A stretch of 64,000 nucleotides of DNA, taken from the NCBI GenBank assembly GCA_963691655.1, contig OY829328.1, positions 87,734,400-87,798,399 on the forward strand, written 5' to 3'. The position numbers were made by a program, and so were the translations under genes. Positions 1 to 12,897 of this stretch are shown here, one piece after another. Position 1 is the stretch's first letter. Every line of letters begins with the position of its first letter. The stretch comes from Toxonevra muliebris. Taxonomy: Eukaryota > Arthropoda > Insecta > Diptera > Pallopteridae. The notes under the pieces were generated by a model. The model was not told where the DNA came from and did not search any database. It worked only from the letters and a program-made list of their open reading frames with translations.

Positions 1-804
1 AAAAAAGAAAAAGCAACGAAATTTTGGAATGTTTAAATAGCTACACATAGCCTAGCTTCACTTTTTCATTAATGTCAACCCCCTCTTTTCTGTTGTTGTT
101 GCTGTTGCTGTTGGTACTATGCAAAATAAAATTCATTACAAAAAATGAAAGAGCCAAATTTTCATTAAAAAATACAAGAAAAAATGGCGGTGTCGGTGGT
201 GACGGCGACAAAACGTCAACAAACGAGCGCGACTATAACGAAAGGACAAAAATAACAACAATAAATGAGCGCCACGTCAACAGGACACTCCACTCATACA
301 ACAGAAGAAGTTGAAGAAGAGTATTCGCTGTAGTAGAAGCTGTAACTGTTGTTGTAGAGTAAGTGGTAAAGGAATGTTTTCATAAAATATTGGATTCCGT
401 TTCTTGTTTTATTTTTTTCCTTTCTTCATTCAAAAACAAGAAAAAAAAAATACTAAAAAATTTTAATGGAAAATGCCGCTAACCTAAAATTTTTGCTCGC
501 TACTCAAGCAGCAGCATCATCAAGTACACCAGCAACAGCGACAAACAATGAGGCAAGCTCTTTTATTTTGTTCCAAACTTGCTGTAAATGTTCTTTACTT
601 TCTTTCTCTACTTTTCCTATATACCCTGCACTTAAAATGAAAGGGTAGATGCATTTGCATATCGAATTTGTAGCTTTTAAAGTTTTCTATGCTGAAAATC
701 ATCTCTATAATCGACTTCGAGTGACCAGGTGTAGGGCCACCCATTTTTTACATTCTTGGGCACTTAACACCACAATTTAACCGAAAATTATTTAAAGTAA
801 TTTA
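1..804. other. AT-rich noncoding DNA
   Basis: No gene is recognised here. The open frames at 72-314 and 466-648 are short and low in complexity (CTGTTG and GCAGCA runs) and lack splice or family evidence. The stretch has poly-A runs and CTGTTG/GTTGTT trinucleotide patches typical of fly introns. Confidence 0.6.
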
Positions 805-1130
805 AAGATATGTTGTATTGTATTGTATTGTATTATAGAGGTTTCTGTCGTTGTACCGCGACCTATAAGATCTATTGTACGTCCCTCTTTTCTTTCTAGT
901 CTAATCTGCCTAGAGTACCTCATCCAGTCCAGTCTCCCTCAAGAATTTGAGTATTGCGCCCGGATCTATGGATGCCAGTTCGGTACTGGGTACTTGGTGC
1001 ATGCCCAGACATTTCCTTCTTTTGTGGATCAGTGCTCCACATTGAGCTAAAATATGTTCTGATGATATGTTAGTTAGGACATAGAATGGCCTGATCTCTC
1101 TAACTGCCAGACACATTCACACTGTAAGAA
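805..1130 (-). pseudogene. 3' end of a non-LTR retrotransposon ORF2 (C-terminal tail), truncated
   Basis: On the minus strand, 1116-910 reads as a 68-residue open frame ending in a stop. It resembles the tail that follows the reverse transcriptase/RNase H part of non-LTR elements. A segment SSEHILAQC sits where these families have the C-x-x-H/C zinc-finger-like motif. A run of basic residues (HKRRKCLG) follows, then the closing pattern ILKFLRETGLDEVL. About 75 nt of 3' UTR leads into a pentanucleotide tail at 812-836, as expected for the 3' end of an element inserted by target-primed reverse transcription. No catalytic domain is present, so this is a dead 5'-truncated copy. The clade (R1, LOA or I group) cannot be settled from so short a piece. 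The match is from memory of the family pattern, not an alignment. Confidence 0.5.
812..836 (-). repeat. (TTGTA)n pentanucleotide tail of the retroelement
   Basis: About five copies of TTGTA on the + strand (TACAA on the minus strand) lie at the 3' edge of the minus-strand retroelement remnant. Simple-repeat tails are common at the 3' ends of some non-LTR clades. Confidence 0.6.
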
Positions 1131-4100
1131 ATTCACGAACTGAATTCATTGAGAGCAAGCCGGAATGATAACACCAACTTGCCCAGGGCGGGTACTGGCA
1201 TCACACCTCGACCCAGACCTAACTTTGAGAGACTTGCCAATACCTGAATAAAAATCTTTTAAAACGAAAATTCAAGGTCTGATAAACTGTCAATCGTTCA
1301 GATTCTTTTGATTCAACAGAGGCGAAAAATCAATTAAATATCGGTTAAGGTTTTCAACGACATCTTAATCAAAAGACTAAGTTAAAAATATCTAAAAGCG
1401 AGTTATTTTTCTACTCACTTAAGCTCACTGAAAACAGTTTCTAAAGATTAGACCACCTCTTAAAAATTTCTGGTACAGGTTTCTTATAATTCACTCAAGA
1501 CCAGCTAAGATATTTTTTGCGTCCTTTTTATAGTCGCATTTCATAAAAGGATATGCTCACGGATGAAAACAACGCGCAAATTGAATATAAGTAGAAAAAG
1601 TGCGAACTTGTGCTGCAGCACAAGTGAACGCAAGGACGAAGCTGAAGAGGTATGCAGCAGGCACATTTCGTTTCTTGGTTGTGAAAAATTGTAATGAAAC
1701 AATGGTGGACAAGTTAAAAAATCGAGGCTAATTTTAATTTTTTTAACCAACAAAAAAAAAAATAAAAATAAAAAAAAAACTGCGTCGCTTCGCAGCTAAA
1801 CGAAACAAAACAATGCTTAGAATCATGAGCAGCAAGGATAAGAAAATTCAAAGAAGACGAAAAAAAAGGTTGAATGAGCCGTTAATGTTCAAGTTGCTTA
1901 CCAAAAAATAAATAAAATACTACTTGTTGGGGGAGGTGAAGCTGAAGAAAAAGAAGAGGAGGCAAGAAAAGTAGGTGGCCTGAGTAGTAAATTGTGATAT
2001 TAGTATCCTTTGTGTGTTGCGTAGCGTTGCTTGGTTTAGGCTTGCAACAAATGCTGCTGCTGCTGCTGCCGTCGAAAGTGGATGAAATTGCTGTCATTCC
2101 CACTCCGTTCTCCATGAAAAAATATGATGCCAAAAAAACAAACAAAAAAATGAATAAAGAAAATTAAAAGAACTTCGCTGATGAATAATGACAACGCAAG
2201 AAAAAAAAGTACCTACTTTTTCTTCATCATTCACCATCCCCACTTCTACTACTCCTTCCTTTTTTCTTCGGTTGTTGCTGCTGCTGCTGCTGCTTCTTTG
2301 CTTCTTCATTGTTTAATATTTATTTATGTTTTTCTTCTCCGCTGAAATTCATTACAACCATTTTTTTCTCCTTTAGTTTAATTTTTGTAAAGTTTACATA
2401 CACAGCACTCGGATATTTTGTTGGAAATTCGCATAGGAAAGAAAAATGTTGACCATCATGTATAATGTAAGCAAGCAAGCAAGCAAGCAAGAAAACGTAG
2501 AAGTGGAATCCTTAAAAATGCGTAAATATCGTACAGTTTTGCTTACATAGTGGGCTGATTTACATACTAAATTAAAGGTGTGCAGGAGCGTATTGAAAGA
2601 AGTAGACCTGAAGATGCCCGACAAATCGAATCCAACAATCCGAGGTTCAGTAGTATGTGGATGCTGTACAACTGCAGAGCTCAGTGAATAGTTTGCCTAG
2701 AGAGGTAGACAGAAATATGACCAAATTCAAGTTTATCTGTGAGGTAATTACTAATATGGAGGCTTCGTACACTCTAGTCGCAGATACATAAAACCGAAAT
2801 TGTTTTGTATTGTAAGGAACGATAAAGGAACGAATGGGAGCAGCCTTAAGTCCTGAACTAGTGATTTTATAGTGCCCGCACTAGCGAATTCAATGAGTGA
2901 GGATGAAATTGACAAAAGATTCTCAACAAAAATGATTTAGCTTTCTGAATAACTAGTGGAGTGCCCTTACTCATGTCGTTTAATTCTTCAAAGAAGTGTT
3001 TATTTTAGAAGTAGAGATCATAATGGTTGGTACGATTGAGGTACAATTTTATTCGTAACACCGTTCCCTTAGGATCCGCCACCAGAAACATTCAAGTTTC
3101 CCCTTGCTTCAATTAAAACTTCACAAACTACAATGTTACTCATGTGATTGGACAGGATTTCTAACAGATTCAATATTTTTAGAGTTATGCCACCATTAGA
3201 AGCACGTTGTTTGCACCTTTTTCCAACTAAACTATGCCTGTAAATGGGCTCAAATAATAGTGTATCTCTGAAACGCTACTGCTTTCCTTTGCCCATGCCA
3301 ACATCTCTAGCAATGAATACCTTGTTTTTGTTGTTCTTCTCTTTGAAAATATCCCTACACTTCAACTTGATCATACTGCTAATGAAAAACTGCAAAGGAC
3401 TACAAGAAAACGAGCAAAAAAAAAAAAAAAAAATAAAGAAAAATTAAATTAAATAAAGGCTTTTTGTCTTGCGGCAGCGGGCAGCGAGTAATGACAATGA
3501 ATAAACGCGTTAGTTTGGGGGTATTTTATTTTTACTTGTGTTTAAACAAAGAAACTTTCCAAGGATTCTACTTCTGCTTCTACTTGCATGCAACGAGAGG
3601 TACAGGCATTCAAGAATCCTTATCTGTGCGTTGACAAAAAGCTTTGGCTAACTACACAAAAAAATACAAAAATAAAAATCCAACAAAAATTCGTTGACAA
3701 GGACAACGACAAAAATTTCAGTTATGGGATAGGAATAAGAAGAACAGCGAGTAAACTCATTTCATCAGCTTCACCATCATCTTCACCAATATGAAATTAA
3801 AATTTATAACTTAAATTACGCTCGTGCTGCCGCGTTCCTCGTTCCTTCGCGTTGTTTGTGTTATCCTTTTGTCTTGCTTGGGTATAATGAAAAACAAAGA
3901 AAAAAGAAGCAAATCATTCATTCATTCCAACGAAATGATTCTGTGAGTAGTTTTGGACATTATCGCGTATTTTTCCACCAAAATGATTTCGAGCCTTTTC
4001 TTTATTTTTTCTTCTTTTATTCTGGGAGCGTATTTATTTTAGAAATTTTCTTTATGGCCAAGTAAAAAATTTTTAATTAGTCACTGACTACTGACTCGAT

Positions 4101-5079
4101 TGTGCAGTGACTGAGTGTGCGTTCGCTCGTCCTTTTTTTGTGCCTGTGTGTTTCGTACATATATTTATTATTATTATCGTATATTATACTTATTATATTA
4201 TAATGGTAACAAAGATGGCGTAAATGATGGACATTCTGCCTGTCATTTGCATAGCAATCGTTTGTCTTTGTTTTTAATTACGGTTAAAGAAACGAAAAGA
4301 AGAAGAACATTCTTCTCTTCGTACTTGATGGACGGAAGGGAAAATTAATTTCACATGAATTCATTTGTGCAGAACGAGCAAAAAACTCTAGGCAGGCTGT
4401 AGTAGTCCTTGCAGTTTGAAAGGACTTTCTTACAAAATTTGAATACTTTTTCCTGTCATATGAATTTATGATAGACGCAACATAATTGCGTCGTAGTTGC
4501 GGGTGTTCAGTTCAGTTCTGTTTCTCTTTTGTTGAATTGCTGAGATAATATTTTTCTTTTATTAGTTTAGTTATCGGTGAGAAAATGTTTGAGCTCATCT
4601 TATGCTTCGAATTCTTTTTTGAGAACACACACAATAAAATTAGCCAAATTAAAATAGGTACATATTTGAATGGAATCATCAATAGAGATGTTCTAGAAGT
4701 GTAGGTTGCTTTGAGGAGGTAACATTTTTGCATAATAAATTATATAATTACAGTTAAAGTTGTTGAGTGGCAAGACTTGAAAATTTTCTAAGAAATTTTT
4801 CTATATAATTAAATTGTGTTATGTGTGGATATTTGAATAATGATGGTGAAAAGGCTATGGATTGGGAAAGGCTTTGACCAAGCGTATATTTCAAATAAAC
4901 TATCAACTGCTCTATTTTTCTAGAGCAGTTTTAACAGCTTCAGTTTATGGGTGATATGTAATTCTATCGGACTCCGAAAGCCTTGCAGCCAGCTCTTTAG
5001 AATATTAACAAGAATTTATTAAGTAGTTTAATTCGAGCAGAATTTGGTCCTGCGACTCTAATTTATATATCCCATAAAG
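1131..5079. other. Noncoding DNA, no gene seen
   Basis: AT-rich sequence with poly-A/T runs, CTG/GCT trinucleotide patches (2050-2070, 2275-2295) and a (GCAA)n microsatellite. The part at 1131-1260 is GC-richer and may be more of the retroelement that ends at 805, but no frame could be followed into it. Confidence 0.5.
2469..2491. repeat. (GCAA)n tetranucleotide microsatellite
   Basis: About five and a half perfect copies of GCAA in a row. Confidence 0.85.
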
Positions 5080-5620
5080 TTTCGCATGCCTTGTGGCATA
5101 GAAGAAATTGGTTGTCTAAGGTCTCTTGAGGCAATCAAAGCCAATCTGTGATAACCAGAAATAGGTTAGGCATTCTAAGGTAGCTTGAATCAATCACGAG
5201 GGGAAAAATATATGCAGAGTCAGACAAAGGCAATCTGAGGTAGAGCCATGTGCAATCTGAGACAATAAAGGGCAGTCAGAAGTAATCAGAGGGGCATAGA
5301 GGTTAAGAAGTCAAAGCGTTTTCTACATATACTTTTGTTTTTAATGCCAAAGGCGACAAAATTATCTAAAAATATACCAATGATTTAAAACTAGACAAAA
5401 CGACCTAAAAATGGGCAAAACGTGCGTAAGGAGTCAATCTGGGGAAGACTGAGGTTGTCTGAGAAAATCAGAAATAACCAAAGGTACTTAGTGGTTGCTT
5501 AAATCAGACAACGAATGCAGATCAAGAGTAGATCAAGGGCGATCTGAGGTAGTCAGAAATTGTTAGAGACCAACTAAGATTGTCTGAAGCAATAAAAAGC
5601 AATCATATGTAGTCAGATCT
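5080..5620. repeat. Cryptic degenerate repeat built on CAATCTGAGGTAGTCAGA-like words
   Basis: The words GGCAATC, CTGAGGTAG, GTCAGA and AATCAGAGG recur many times at irregular spacing of about 10-20 bp. Examples: GGCAATCTGAGGTAG near 5229, GGGCAGTCAGAAGTAATCAG near 5270 and GATCTGAGGTAGTCAGAAAT near 5540. The order is too degenerate for a clean period, which suggests an old, decayed satellite. A second patch of the same words is at 7440-7510. Confidence 0.6.
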
Positions 5621-8600
5621 AGAGTTTCTTTAGAACTATTTATATAACTTTTACACTTTCCTCTATATAAAACTAGCGCACGCATTCAACTGAAACGCTT
5701 AACAGTGTGGTCAACTACACAAAATGAATTTAATTTATGCAGAGGTCACACTAAACTGACATCTTTGCTACTACTGCTGGTTAGATCCTGCTTATCATAA
5801 AAGAGAATTTTGTATATTTTGTAAGAAAATAAGAAAGGGAAACTAGTTAAAAAACAACATGAATTTGACCTTTTTATAACGCGCGGCATTTTTCGTTTTT
5901 TTTTTTAACGTAGTGTTACCGCACAATGTGACAAAAGAGCTACAAAAAGGATCAAGTAGATAACGAAAGAGTAGAAAGGTAGCAACAACAGCAGGTGTAG
6001 CTTATCTTTAAGGATGATCATCAAGTGACCAAAAATGTCACTTTTTTCTTCATCAGCTTCAACTTTCGTGGACATAATTTTCATTTTACTTCTTTATATT
6101 TCATATACTTTATGAGTTTTAATTGGTTAATTGGGTGTCTATTTGGGGTTACATTTTTGAAATTTATTGTTTTCAAAAAGAAAAGGTTTTTATACCTTAA
6201 TACTACAAATGAGGTTAGTATAAAATAAAATTTTGATAGTTACAAACAAGGTTAAGCTATTAAAGATTAGGCATTGAAATTTAAATATTCAAACCATTGA
6301 TTTTATATGTTCTAATTACAGCACGTGCTTGGAAAGTCCTTACTGCTTTCTTGAAGTGGAGAAGTTTGCAGCCGTTACTAAAATATTCACATTCACTTTC
6401 ATCCTTTTTTCTTTTCACTTTTCTATCGAATCTAATCGGAGCGGCTTGGCAGCTCTAATTACAGACTTCCTGCATACACACACACATACACACACATTAG
6501 AGAGCAATTAATGTTTCAATAGTCTTCCTTCAATTCTTAAGAGTTTTTGAAAGACGCCCATACTAAATTTTAAGGTATGCAGTTTTCTTTTACTTTCGCT
6601 TTTGATTTCACCTTCACTCGTCGAACATCGCATCATCTGCTGTTGCCTGTCGCTCTTGATTGTATGCTGGGTAAACACCTCCAACACGCTCCCTCACTAA
6701 ACTACATAATCTTCTATATTGGTTCTATTCATTCATGGCTTATATGAGCACGGGTATCAATCTCTGATGTGGGCACGCGTTTTTTCCTTACTATTATTTT
6801 ATAATAATTACGATTAAAATGCAAGGATTCTTTCTTCCTTTTTTATATATTTATGTAATTTTATACATGTTTATATTTGAAGAAATTAAAGATTTCGATT
6901 CCTATTAAAAAAAAAAAACAAATAATTCAAAGAATTTCCTTTGAATTTTGTTTATTTCATGGCATTTGATTTTTTTTCTTCCTCTTCTTCTTCTGTCCAT
7001 CACGCACACTTTAGTGCAACTTGACAACCCGCGCAAAATATCAATGCGACGAGTGAAGGGAGGTAGAGAAAAAGTGAAATATTGTCCTGACAACGGGTTT
7101 GCCATTTCCAAGTCCATGCGCTACTTATTATTTACTTATTTGTTTTTACTTTTTTCATTTTTGTTTTCCTTTTATTTCATTTTTTATTTTACTTGCCAAT
7201 TTTTTCCACTTCCAATGAAAATATACGAAATTCGAAGGTTTAAATTTACTTCAAAAGAAGAAAAAGTTTATAATTTCTTCTTTTTGTCGTTAGATTTGCC
7301 CTTGGGGTACACTGTAAAGAAAACTTTTTATCTATGATTTATATGAGAGAGACAGGATCAAGACTAAGTATGTTAGTGATGCTTTAAAGATCGTGATCGG
7401 TCATAATATCCATAGTCTACTGTAAAGCAATTTTCGGCAGTTCAGGAAAGTAATAACAGGCAGTCAGGGGTAGCCAGAGGCAGTCTAAAATTATCTAAAG
7501 AACCTTAGGTTTCAGTTCTTGAAAGTAAAAATAGTCGAGCATCTCACAGATTTGAATTATAATTCAAACTCAGGAACTGAACAGCAATCACAAAATTGAG
7601 AGCATGCAGGATATTTTCACTCTTTTTGCCGCACACGAGACTGCCGAATATAGCATGGAACCAATCACGCTCTTCCTCTATTCCTCACTATCTCTTTCTC
7701 TTTTTATGATTCCAGAATGATATGTTTTCTTACAGTGTTGCTTTAAGAAAGGAGTATATTTGCACATTTCAAATTTCAACAACAGTGTACAGAGAAAAAA
7801 CGTATCCTCCTACAAAAACAACATACAAAAACAAAACAAAAAGTGGAAAAAGTCAAAAATTACAAAAAGCGAATGCTAAAGCAAATTGTACGTAGGCAGA
7901 AGTACGAAAAAAGGACACTGCCGCCTATGGAAACTTTTCAATTTTCTAATTCAGTAGACATCGATACAGCATCGATACCAAATCCCAAAGAAAAAAGTAG
8001 TAGGTGTACATAGTAGTGGGGCATAAAAGATTGAAATAGCTGGCAACTCATAGCAGCAACAGCAACGGTAGCCAACAACAAGCTGAAAAAAAGAGTGTAA
8101 CCAACGCAGCCAGAATATGTCCACCCATTGAGTGTTGAATGGCTGAAAGGACGTCAAAAGGACGTAGGCTTTGCACAAACCGGCAACTTTGAGAAATACA
8201 TGAATTGAGTTGGATTTGTTGTCAAAAACAGGCTGAAGCTAAAGGAAAAAAAGAAAAAACAAAACTAAGTAAAATCAAAAGTTCCTTAGTTTTGTTGCTA
8301 TCGTTGTTCAATGTTAGCTTAGAATTTCATTTATTTATTTTTCATTTTTTCTTCTTGCCTACCTACAATTGAAAAAGTAGAAGAGTCGGATTTTTACTGT
8401 TGTTGTAGGGGTAGAACTTAGATTGGGATAAAACTTTCTGCCTCCTCTGCTTGACAATGACAAATACTACGAAGAGTAGAGTATAGGCATAAGATAAAAT
8501 TTTTGAAACGATAATGACGATGACGACCAGAACAACCAGGGCATTGATGATGATGATGATGAGCTGCTCGATTTATTGTTGTTTTGCTTTATTTTTTCCA

Positions 8601-9857
8601 TCCACCCATCTCTATATGTATTTGTTTGTTTATTTTGTTTGTATTATATTTTTCTCCTTTTTTTCTGTTTACTGAAAGGATCGTAGAAAATTTAAAATGA
8701 CTTAAGCATTATTGTATAGTAAATAGTCATTCAAAAGTAGTAGTAGTAGCAGTAGCAGTAGCTATAGAAATAGTACACATTCGCTGTTAGTGGTAGTCAT
8801 AGTCCTAGTCGTAAAAAGGCCAAAAAGATTTTCTAAAAAAAAAAAAAGTTTTCTTTTCATTTGTATTAAGTATCGAAAAAGCTGCTGCGTGATGTGAATG
8901 AATTCTATTTTTCTCATTTTTTCTTTTTTTGCACATTTTTTTCATTTACTCTTTTTAGTTTCAGCGTTGATGGTAAATAACATTTTTCAATTTTGATAGT
9001 CATTGTGTAATCAGTTAACAGCGTATTGTAGTCTCACGAAGCAAATTACCAACCAAGGAAAAAATTGAATAAAATTAGGTTGTAGGGGAAGGTTTGCTAC
9101 TCAAAAAAAAAACAATTTTCAAATACTAAGTTTCAATCAAATTAGTTCAAATTGGTACCAGAATGAGCTAAATACTTTGAAGATTAATTTCGGTAGAAAT
9201 CAATTCCATTTAGGTTTTAATCATGCGAATCAAGTTGTATAAAAAGTAGAGACGCCTCTCGTATTTCTCGTTTTTCGAAAGAGATATTTTAAAATTGTTG
9301 AGAGAAATTTACTCTCTGTGACTATAATATATGAAATAAATTAACTATAAATATTGCTCCCACACAATTTCTACTATAGAAACTATGAAAACAGGACGAT
9401 TTTTCTGTGATTGTTGAAAGCGAATAATATTTTCATTCTCTAGATTAGGCATGCGCACTTTAGCTCATACGATCTTAATGAGTGGTAATTTTCCCGCAGG
9501 GGTATTGCTTCGAGAGAGCGAACAAGAGAGCTGAAACAGACATCAGTGCTCTCGTTTGCAATGCACTACGGGGAGATGAGGTACACATCCGTACACTAGA
9601 TCATACTTTCCTTGCAATTCTTACCATAGAAAATCAGAAACTACTTGAATACCTAGTAAGAAATTTACTTCCAATCTTAAATTATTACTCATTTAATCCA
9701 CATTTTGATCACAAAGGGATAGTAAAAGAATCTCAGCATGTGTAAAAACCGAGATTCATCCTTCAAAATCTTTTACTATTTTACTTAAGAAGCTGGAAGC
9801 ACTATAACAAACTTGAAGAAGTAATAATAATAATTACAGCAAACGCAATTTAAATAT
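5621..9857. other. Noncoding DNA, no gene seen
   Basis: AT-rich sequence with trinucleotide runs: GAT at 8545-8562 and GTA near 8737-8760. There is a perfect 18-bp palindrome TTTGAATTATAATTCAAA at 7551-7568 and a short patch of the 5.1-5.6 kb repeat words at 7440-7510. The 129-residue open frame at 6948-7337 is Phe/Tyr/Leu-rich and follows poly-T runs, so I do not call it a gene. A GC-richer island at 9480-9560 after a TTTTCCCGCAG string is discussed as a weak exon-like signal. Confidence 0.5.
8545..8562. repeat. (GAT)n trinucleotide microsatellite
   Basis: Six near-consecutive GAT units. Confidence 0.8.
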
Positions 9858-10480
9858 AACACCCCATAAACGCCCCTGCGGGAAGAGGGCTCGCGGTAAA
9901 ATATGCCTGTAGTAAGAGGCGACTAAAATATCACAGAGAGGAAGGGCGTGACCAAAATGTCACGAAACCCTATGCCATCCCGATGAATGGCGACGCTTCA
10001 ATCTCCAATGAGACCACGCCCGTCTCACTAGATCGAAGCAACACGGCGCACTCCAAATAGTAAACGCCAAGGAGACTTAGACAACTCCTGCGTTTATACG
10101 AAACGGTGCCTCATACTGTAATGAAACAACTCCCTCCTATAAAAACTTGCTAACATGCTTCTTCCAGTCGCCTCTTCACCTCGCTGCGAGACCAATAATG
10201 GCTGTCACGGTTAATCGAAGTTGGCGGCCGGAAAGCAGTTTTTACGCTTGGAAAGCAGAATCCAGGGTATCAGTAACCCTGTCCCCCAGCGGACCGTAAT
10301 GGACCAGACCGACAATAAAAAAAAGTGAGTGAGCAGTAATGCTCTAGATGGCCTCCCAACGAAATACTTAACGGTGATTCTGGGAGGAGCTTTCCGTCTG
10401 ACGAGAGGAGATGTTTAGCGGGTGGAAGTCACGAACTGACTTTGGCTTTCACTGCTTTTACTTCTCGTTGAAAAAAAAAA
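9858..10480 (+). mobile_element. Retroelement fragment (probable non-LTR 5' region or SINE-like copy)
   Basis: This block is clearly GC-richer than its surroundings. It carries the phrase GTAGTAAGAGGCGACTAAAA (9910-9929), a motif I associate with dispersed fly retroelements. Further on are GGAAAGCAGAATCCAGGGT (10250-10268) and GTAACCCTGTCCCCC (10272-10286), which read like non-LTR 5' untranslated sequence. A poly-A run closes the block at about 10470-10480. No coding frame is kept. Both the orientation and the exact class are inferred; no target duplication was found. Confidence 0.45.
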
Positions 10481-12423
10481 CCCATAAATGGGTCAACCTT
10501 AAGCTGTTACTTAAAAAGGTAAATGAGATGACCAAATTTTTATGACGAAACTATAGAACTAAGGCTAATTTATCATTACGGATTGATTTTGTAAGAAATA
10601 ACTAAATAGTGTAAATATGTCATTGCGGAAGCGTGGATTATCTGGATTAATGATTTATTGATGTTGATGTATGTAGCTAACTATAATTCTTCAAAAGTCG
10701 GAGTAATGAAAGTCTGCATTGAGTTTATGTTAAACTGCAAGCAGCCGTCTTTATATGTATTTAGTAGACGTTCTGACTTTAAAAAGGACTCCTTTCGGCT
10801 TGTTGGGTACTAAAACTTTTTGTTATTATTCTTGCAATCAAAAAGTCTCTTCATTGTAGAATTGAGAGTCTTATATAGAATTTCTTCTCTCTGCGTATTT
10901 TGTTAGGTATCAAATCTTTTGAAAAGAACTATACAAATGCTTTATTGATACAATTTTGTTGTTATTGATGCTGTATAGCTTGTTCGAATACAATAATTTT
11001 TCATTTGCCGTTTAGTTTAGAAATCCTTTCTTTTTTTTTTGTTTGCTTTTTCCAGGTACACCTTCATATATCAATTGAAAAAAATGTTCTCCTTTAACTC
11101 CTTTAAAATATACAATAATTAATCATTTGTATTGTGAGTCAATTAAAGAATTGAGAATTCAAATACAAATAGAACAAACTTAAAGAACAAATTTTTAAAG
11201 ACAAATGCGCCAACACCTATAAATAACACCAAAGGAATCTATCTACCAACCTACCTACCTTTGAAACAGAGTCTAAGAAGAAGTTACTTCTAGGGTTACT
11301 GATGAAAGACAAATAAAACAAGAAAAGAATGAGTGAAAGACAAACTCTTTTCAAACAATTAATCAACTAAAATAGCAGAAAAAAAATTAAATTGTAACAG
11401 AAAATTTAAAAGGTTTTCATTGCGTTGGAGAGAGCGAGAGAGTGAGCGGTAGGTAGGGTAGATTTCTGAGGACCTACCTACTTATCAAATGTGTAACATG
11501 AGTATTTTAAAACAGCAGGACACACGACCCAAGGCAAATTAATGTTTGCCAAAAAGTACACGATATATATTTTCAAACACATGTATTTATTTTTAACATG
11601 TTGAATTACATTTTTTAGCTATTGATATGTGTCCATTTCTGAAGATGGACATCGTATTTGATTAAAGCAAGAGAGAAAGAGAGAGTGAACAGAGTGACCA
11701 AAATGTTGAGAATATTGAAAGAAATAGCGACAGTGGCGGCATTTCAGTACAAAGGCTAGAGGACAACATGTTGTGTTATTTATTATTGAAACAAACATGA
11801 AAATGTTAAAAACATTGTGTAGGTTATCAGTGAAAAACAACAACAACAAAAAAAGGAGAAAGGATTCCAAGAACATGTAGCTACTCAAGTTATTACGGTA
11901 ATTGTAACAAATGATATTTTTAATGTTTTTAGGTGCCCGTTTTTTTTTTTTTTTGGAAACATTTAATTCACCTGCTTGTCAAAATTTTGTTTGATAAGAT
12001 TACAAATTCGAGCATAAACAGAAAAGATTATTGGTTGAAGAAGTGAGTGCAAGCTGCTGTAACAGGTGCAGTTAAATAGGAAAGAAATTATCAATCAACA
12101 ACAAACAATTCATCATAAAATTATTTGACTTTAGCTAATATGACAGGCCAAAAATATTTATAATTGATTCAAATGTCAAAATAGTTTACTCATAACTAAC
12201 AAAAGGTTATAACTGCTCTTCCTCTCTCTCTCTCTCTCTCTCTCTTGTAAAAATGTTTTACTTTACTTCGTGATAACTTGGCTAGGTCACTCTTCTCAAA
12301 AGAGTTCAATGTTTTTTGTAAAGACACAACCCTTTCTTAGCTAACTGTCAACACATATGTACCTCACTCACTTGAAAAACATAAGTAACGGAACAGAACG
12401 TAACTGTCACTTAAATTTCTGTA
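10481..12423. other. Noncoding DNA, no gene seen
   Basis: AT-rich intron-like or intergenic sequence. The open frame at 11619-11888 (minus) is Phe/Leu-rich and has no family resemblance. The only clear structured item is the CT microsatellite at 12217-12245. Confidence 0.55.
12217..12245. repeat. (CT)n dinucleotide microsatellite
   Basis: About fourteen CT units, nearly uninterrupted. Confidence 0.9.
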
Positions 12424-12897
12424 GAGCCACCACGCTCTATCCGCAAGGGGCGGGACATGTTCCAAAGAAGCATCCGCCATATTATGATATCTCAAACACA
12501 ACCATTAAACCAGAATGATTGCAACGCTGCAATGAAAACAATACACACCGAAGAGGTAGCAAGAGCCATGAGCAACCGACAGCCTTACATTGTTCCGGTG
12601 AGGGGCGTCCATCACCTATTGCGAACAACGAAAGCCAGCTACCGAGGAGCACAAGATGTAACTTAGCCCAGCTAAGGTCCGAATGGAGCAACATGCTGAA
12701 CTGCCATATGGAGCGCATTGACAACACTCTAACAAACAGATACCCAGACTGCAACAATGGCAAAACCTACTGACCTTACACCTTTATCAATTTGAACACA
12801 ACCCTTAGACGTAGCCCAATTCCTGAGTTCAGACTTAACCGAACAACATGATAACTGATGAACATTTCTAGTTTGACGTTGCTACAACAACAACAAC
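12424..12897 (+). pseudogene. Jockey-like non-LTR retrotransposon ORF2 C-terminus, broken
   Basis: Three frame-linked pieces rebuild the end of a non-LTR ORF2 downstream of the reverse transcriptase. First, 12424-12595 is open and includes KTIHTEEVARAM. After a frameshift near 12600 comes the very characteristic LPRSTRCNLAQLRSEWS, then CHMERID and a degenerate Cys motif (RYPDCNN) near 12745. The usual histidine half of that finger is missing, consistent with a deletion of about 20 residues. A third piece at about 12775-12860 reads LTPLSI, an in-frame stop, then TQPLDVAQFL, the family's closing signature. A short 3' UTR ends in a (CAA)n tail at 12882-12897. The copy is 5'-truncated with at least two frame breaks and one stop, so it is dead. 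It is on the same strand as the candidate exon at 59110. Confidence 0.8.

Noticed and set aside
2094..2309. Poly-Ser open frame on the minus strand
   Set aside because: It comes from a GCT/CTG trinucleotide tract and is not a supported gene.
6948..7337. 129-residue open frame, Phe/Leu-rich with apparent membrane segments
   Set aside because: Composition follows poly-T tracts; there is no splice context, family motif or support from the opposite frames.
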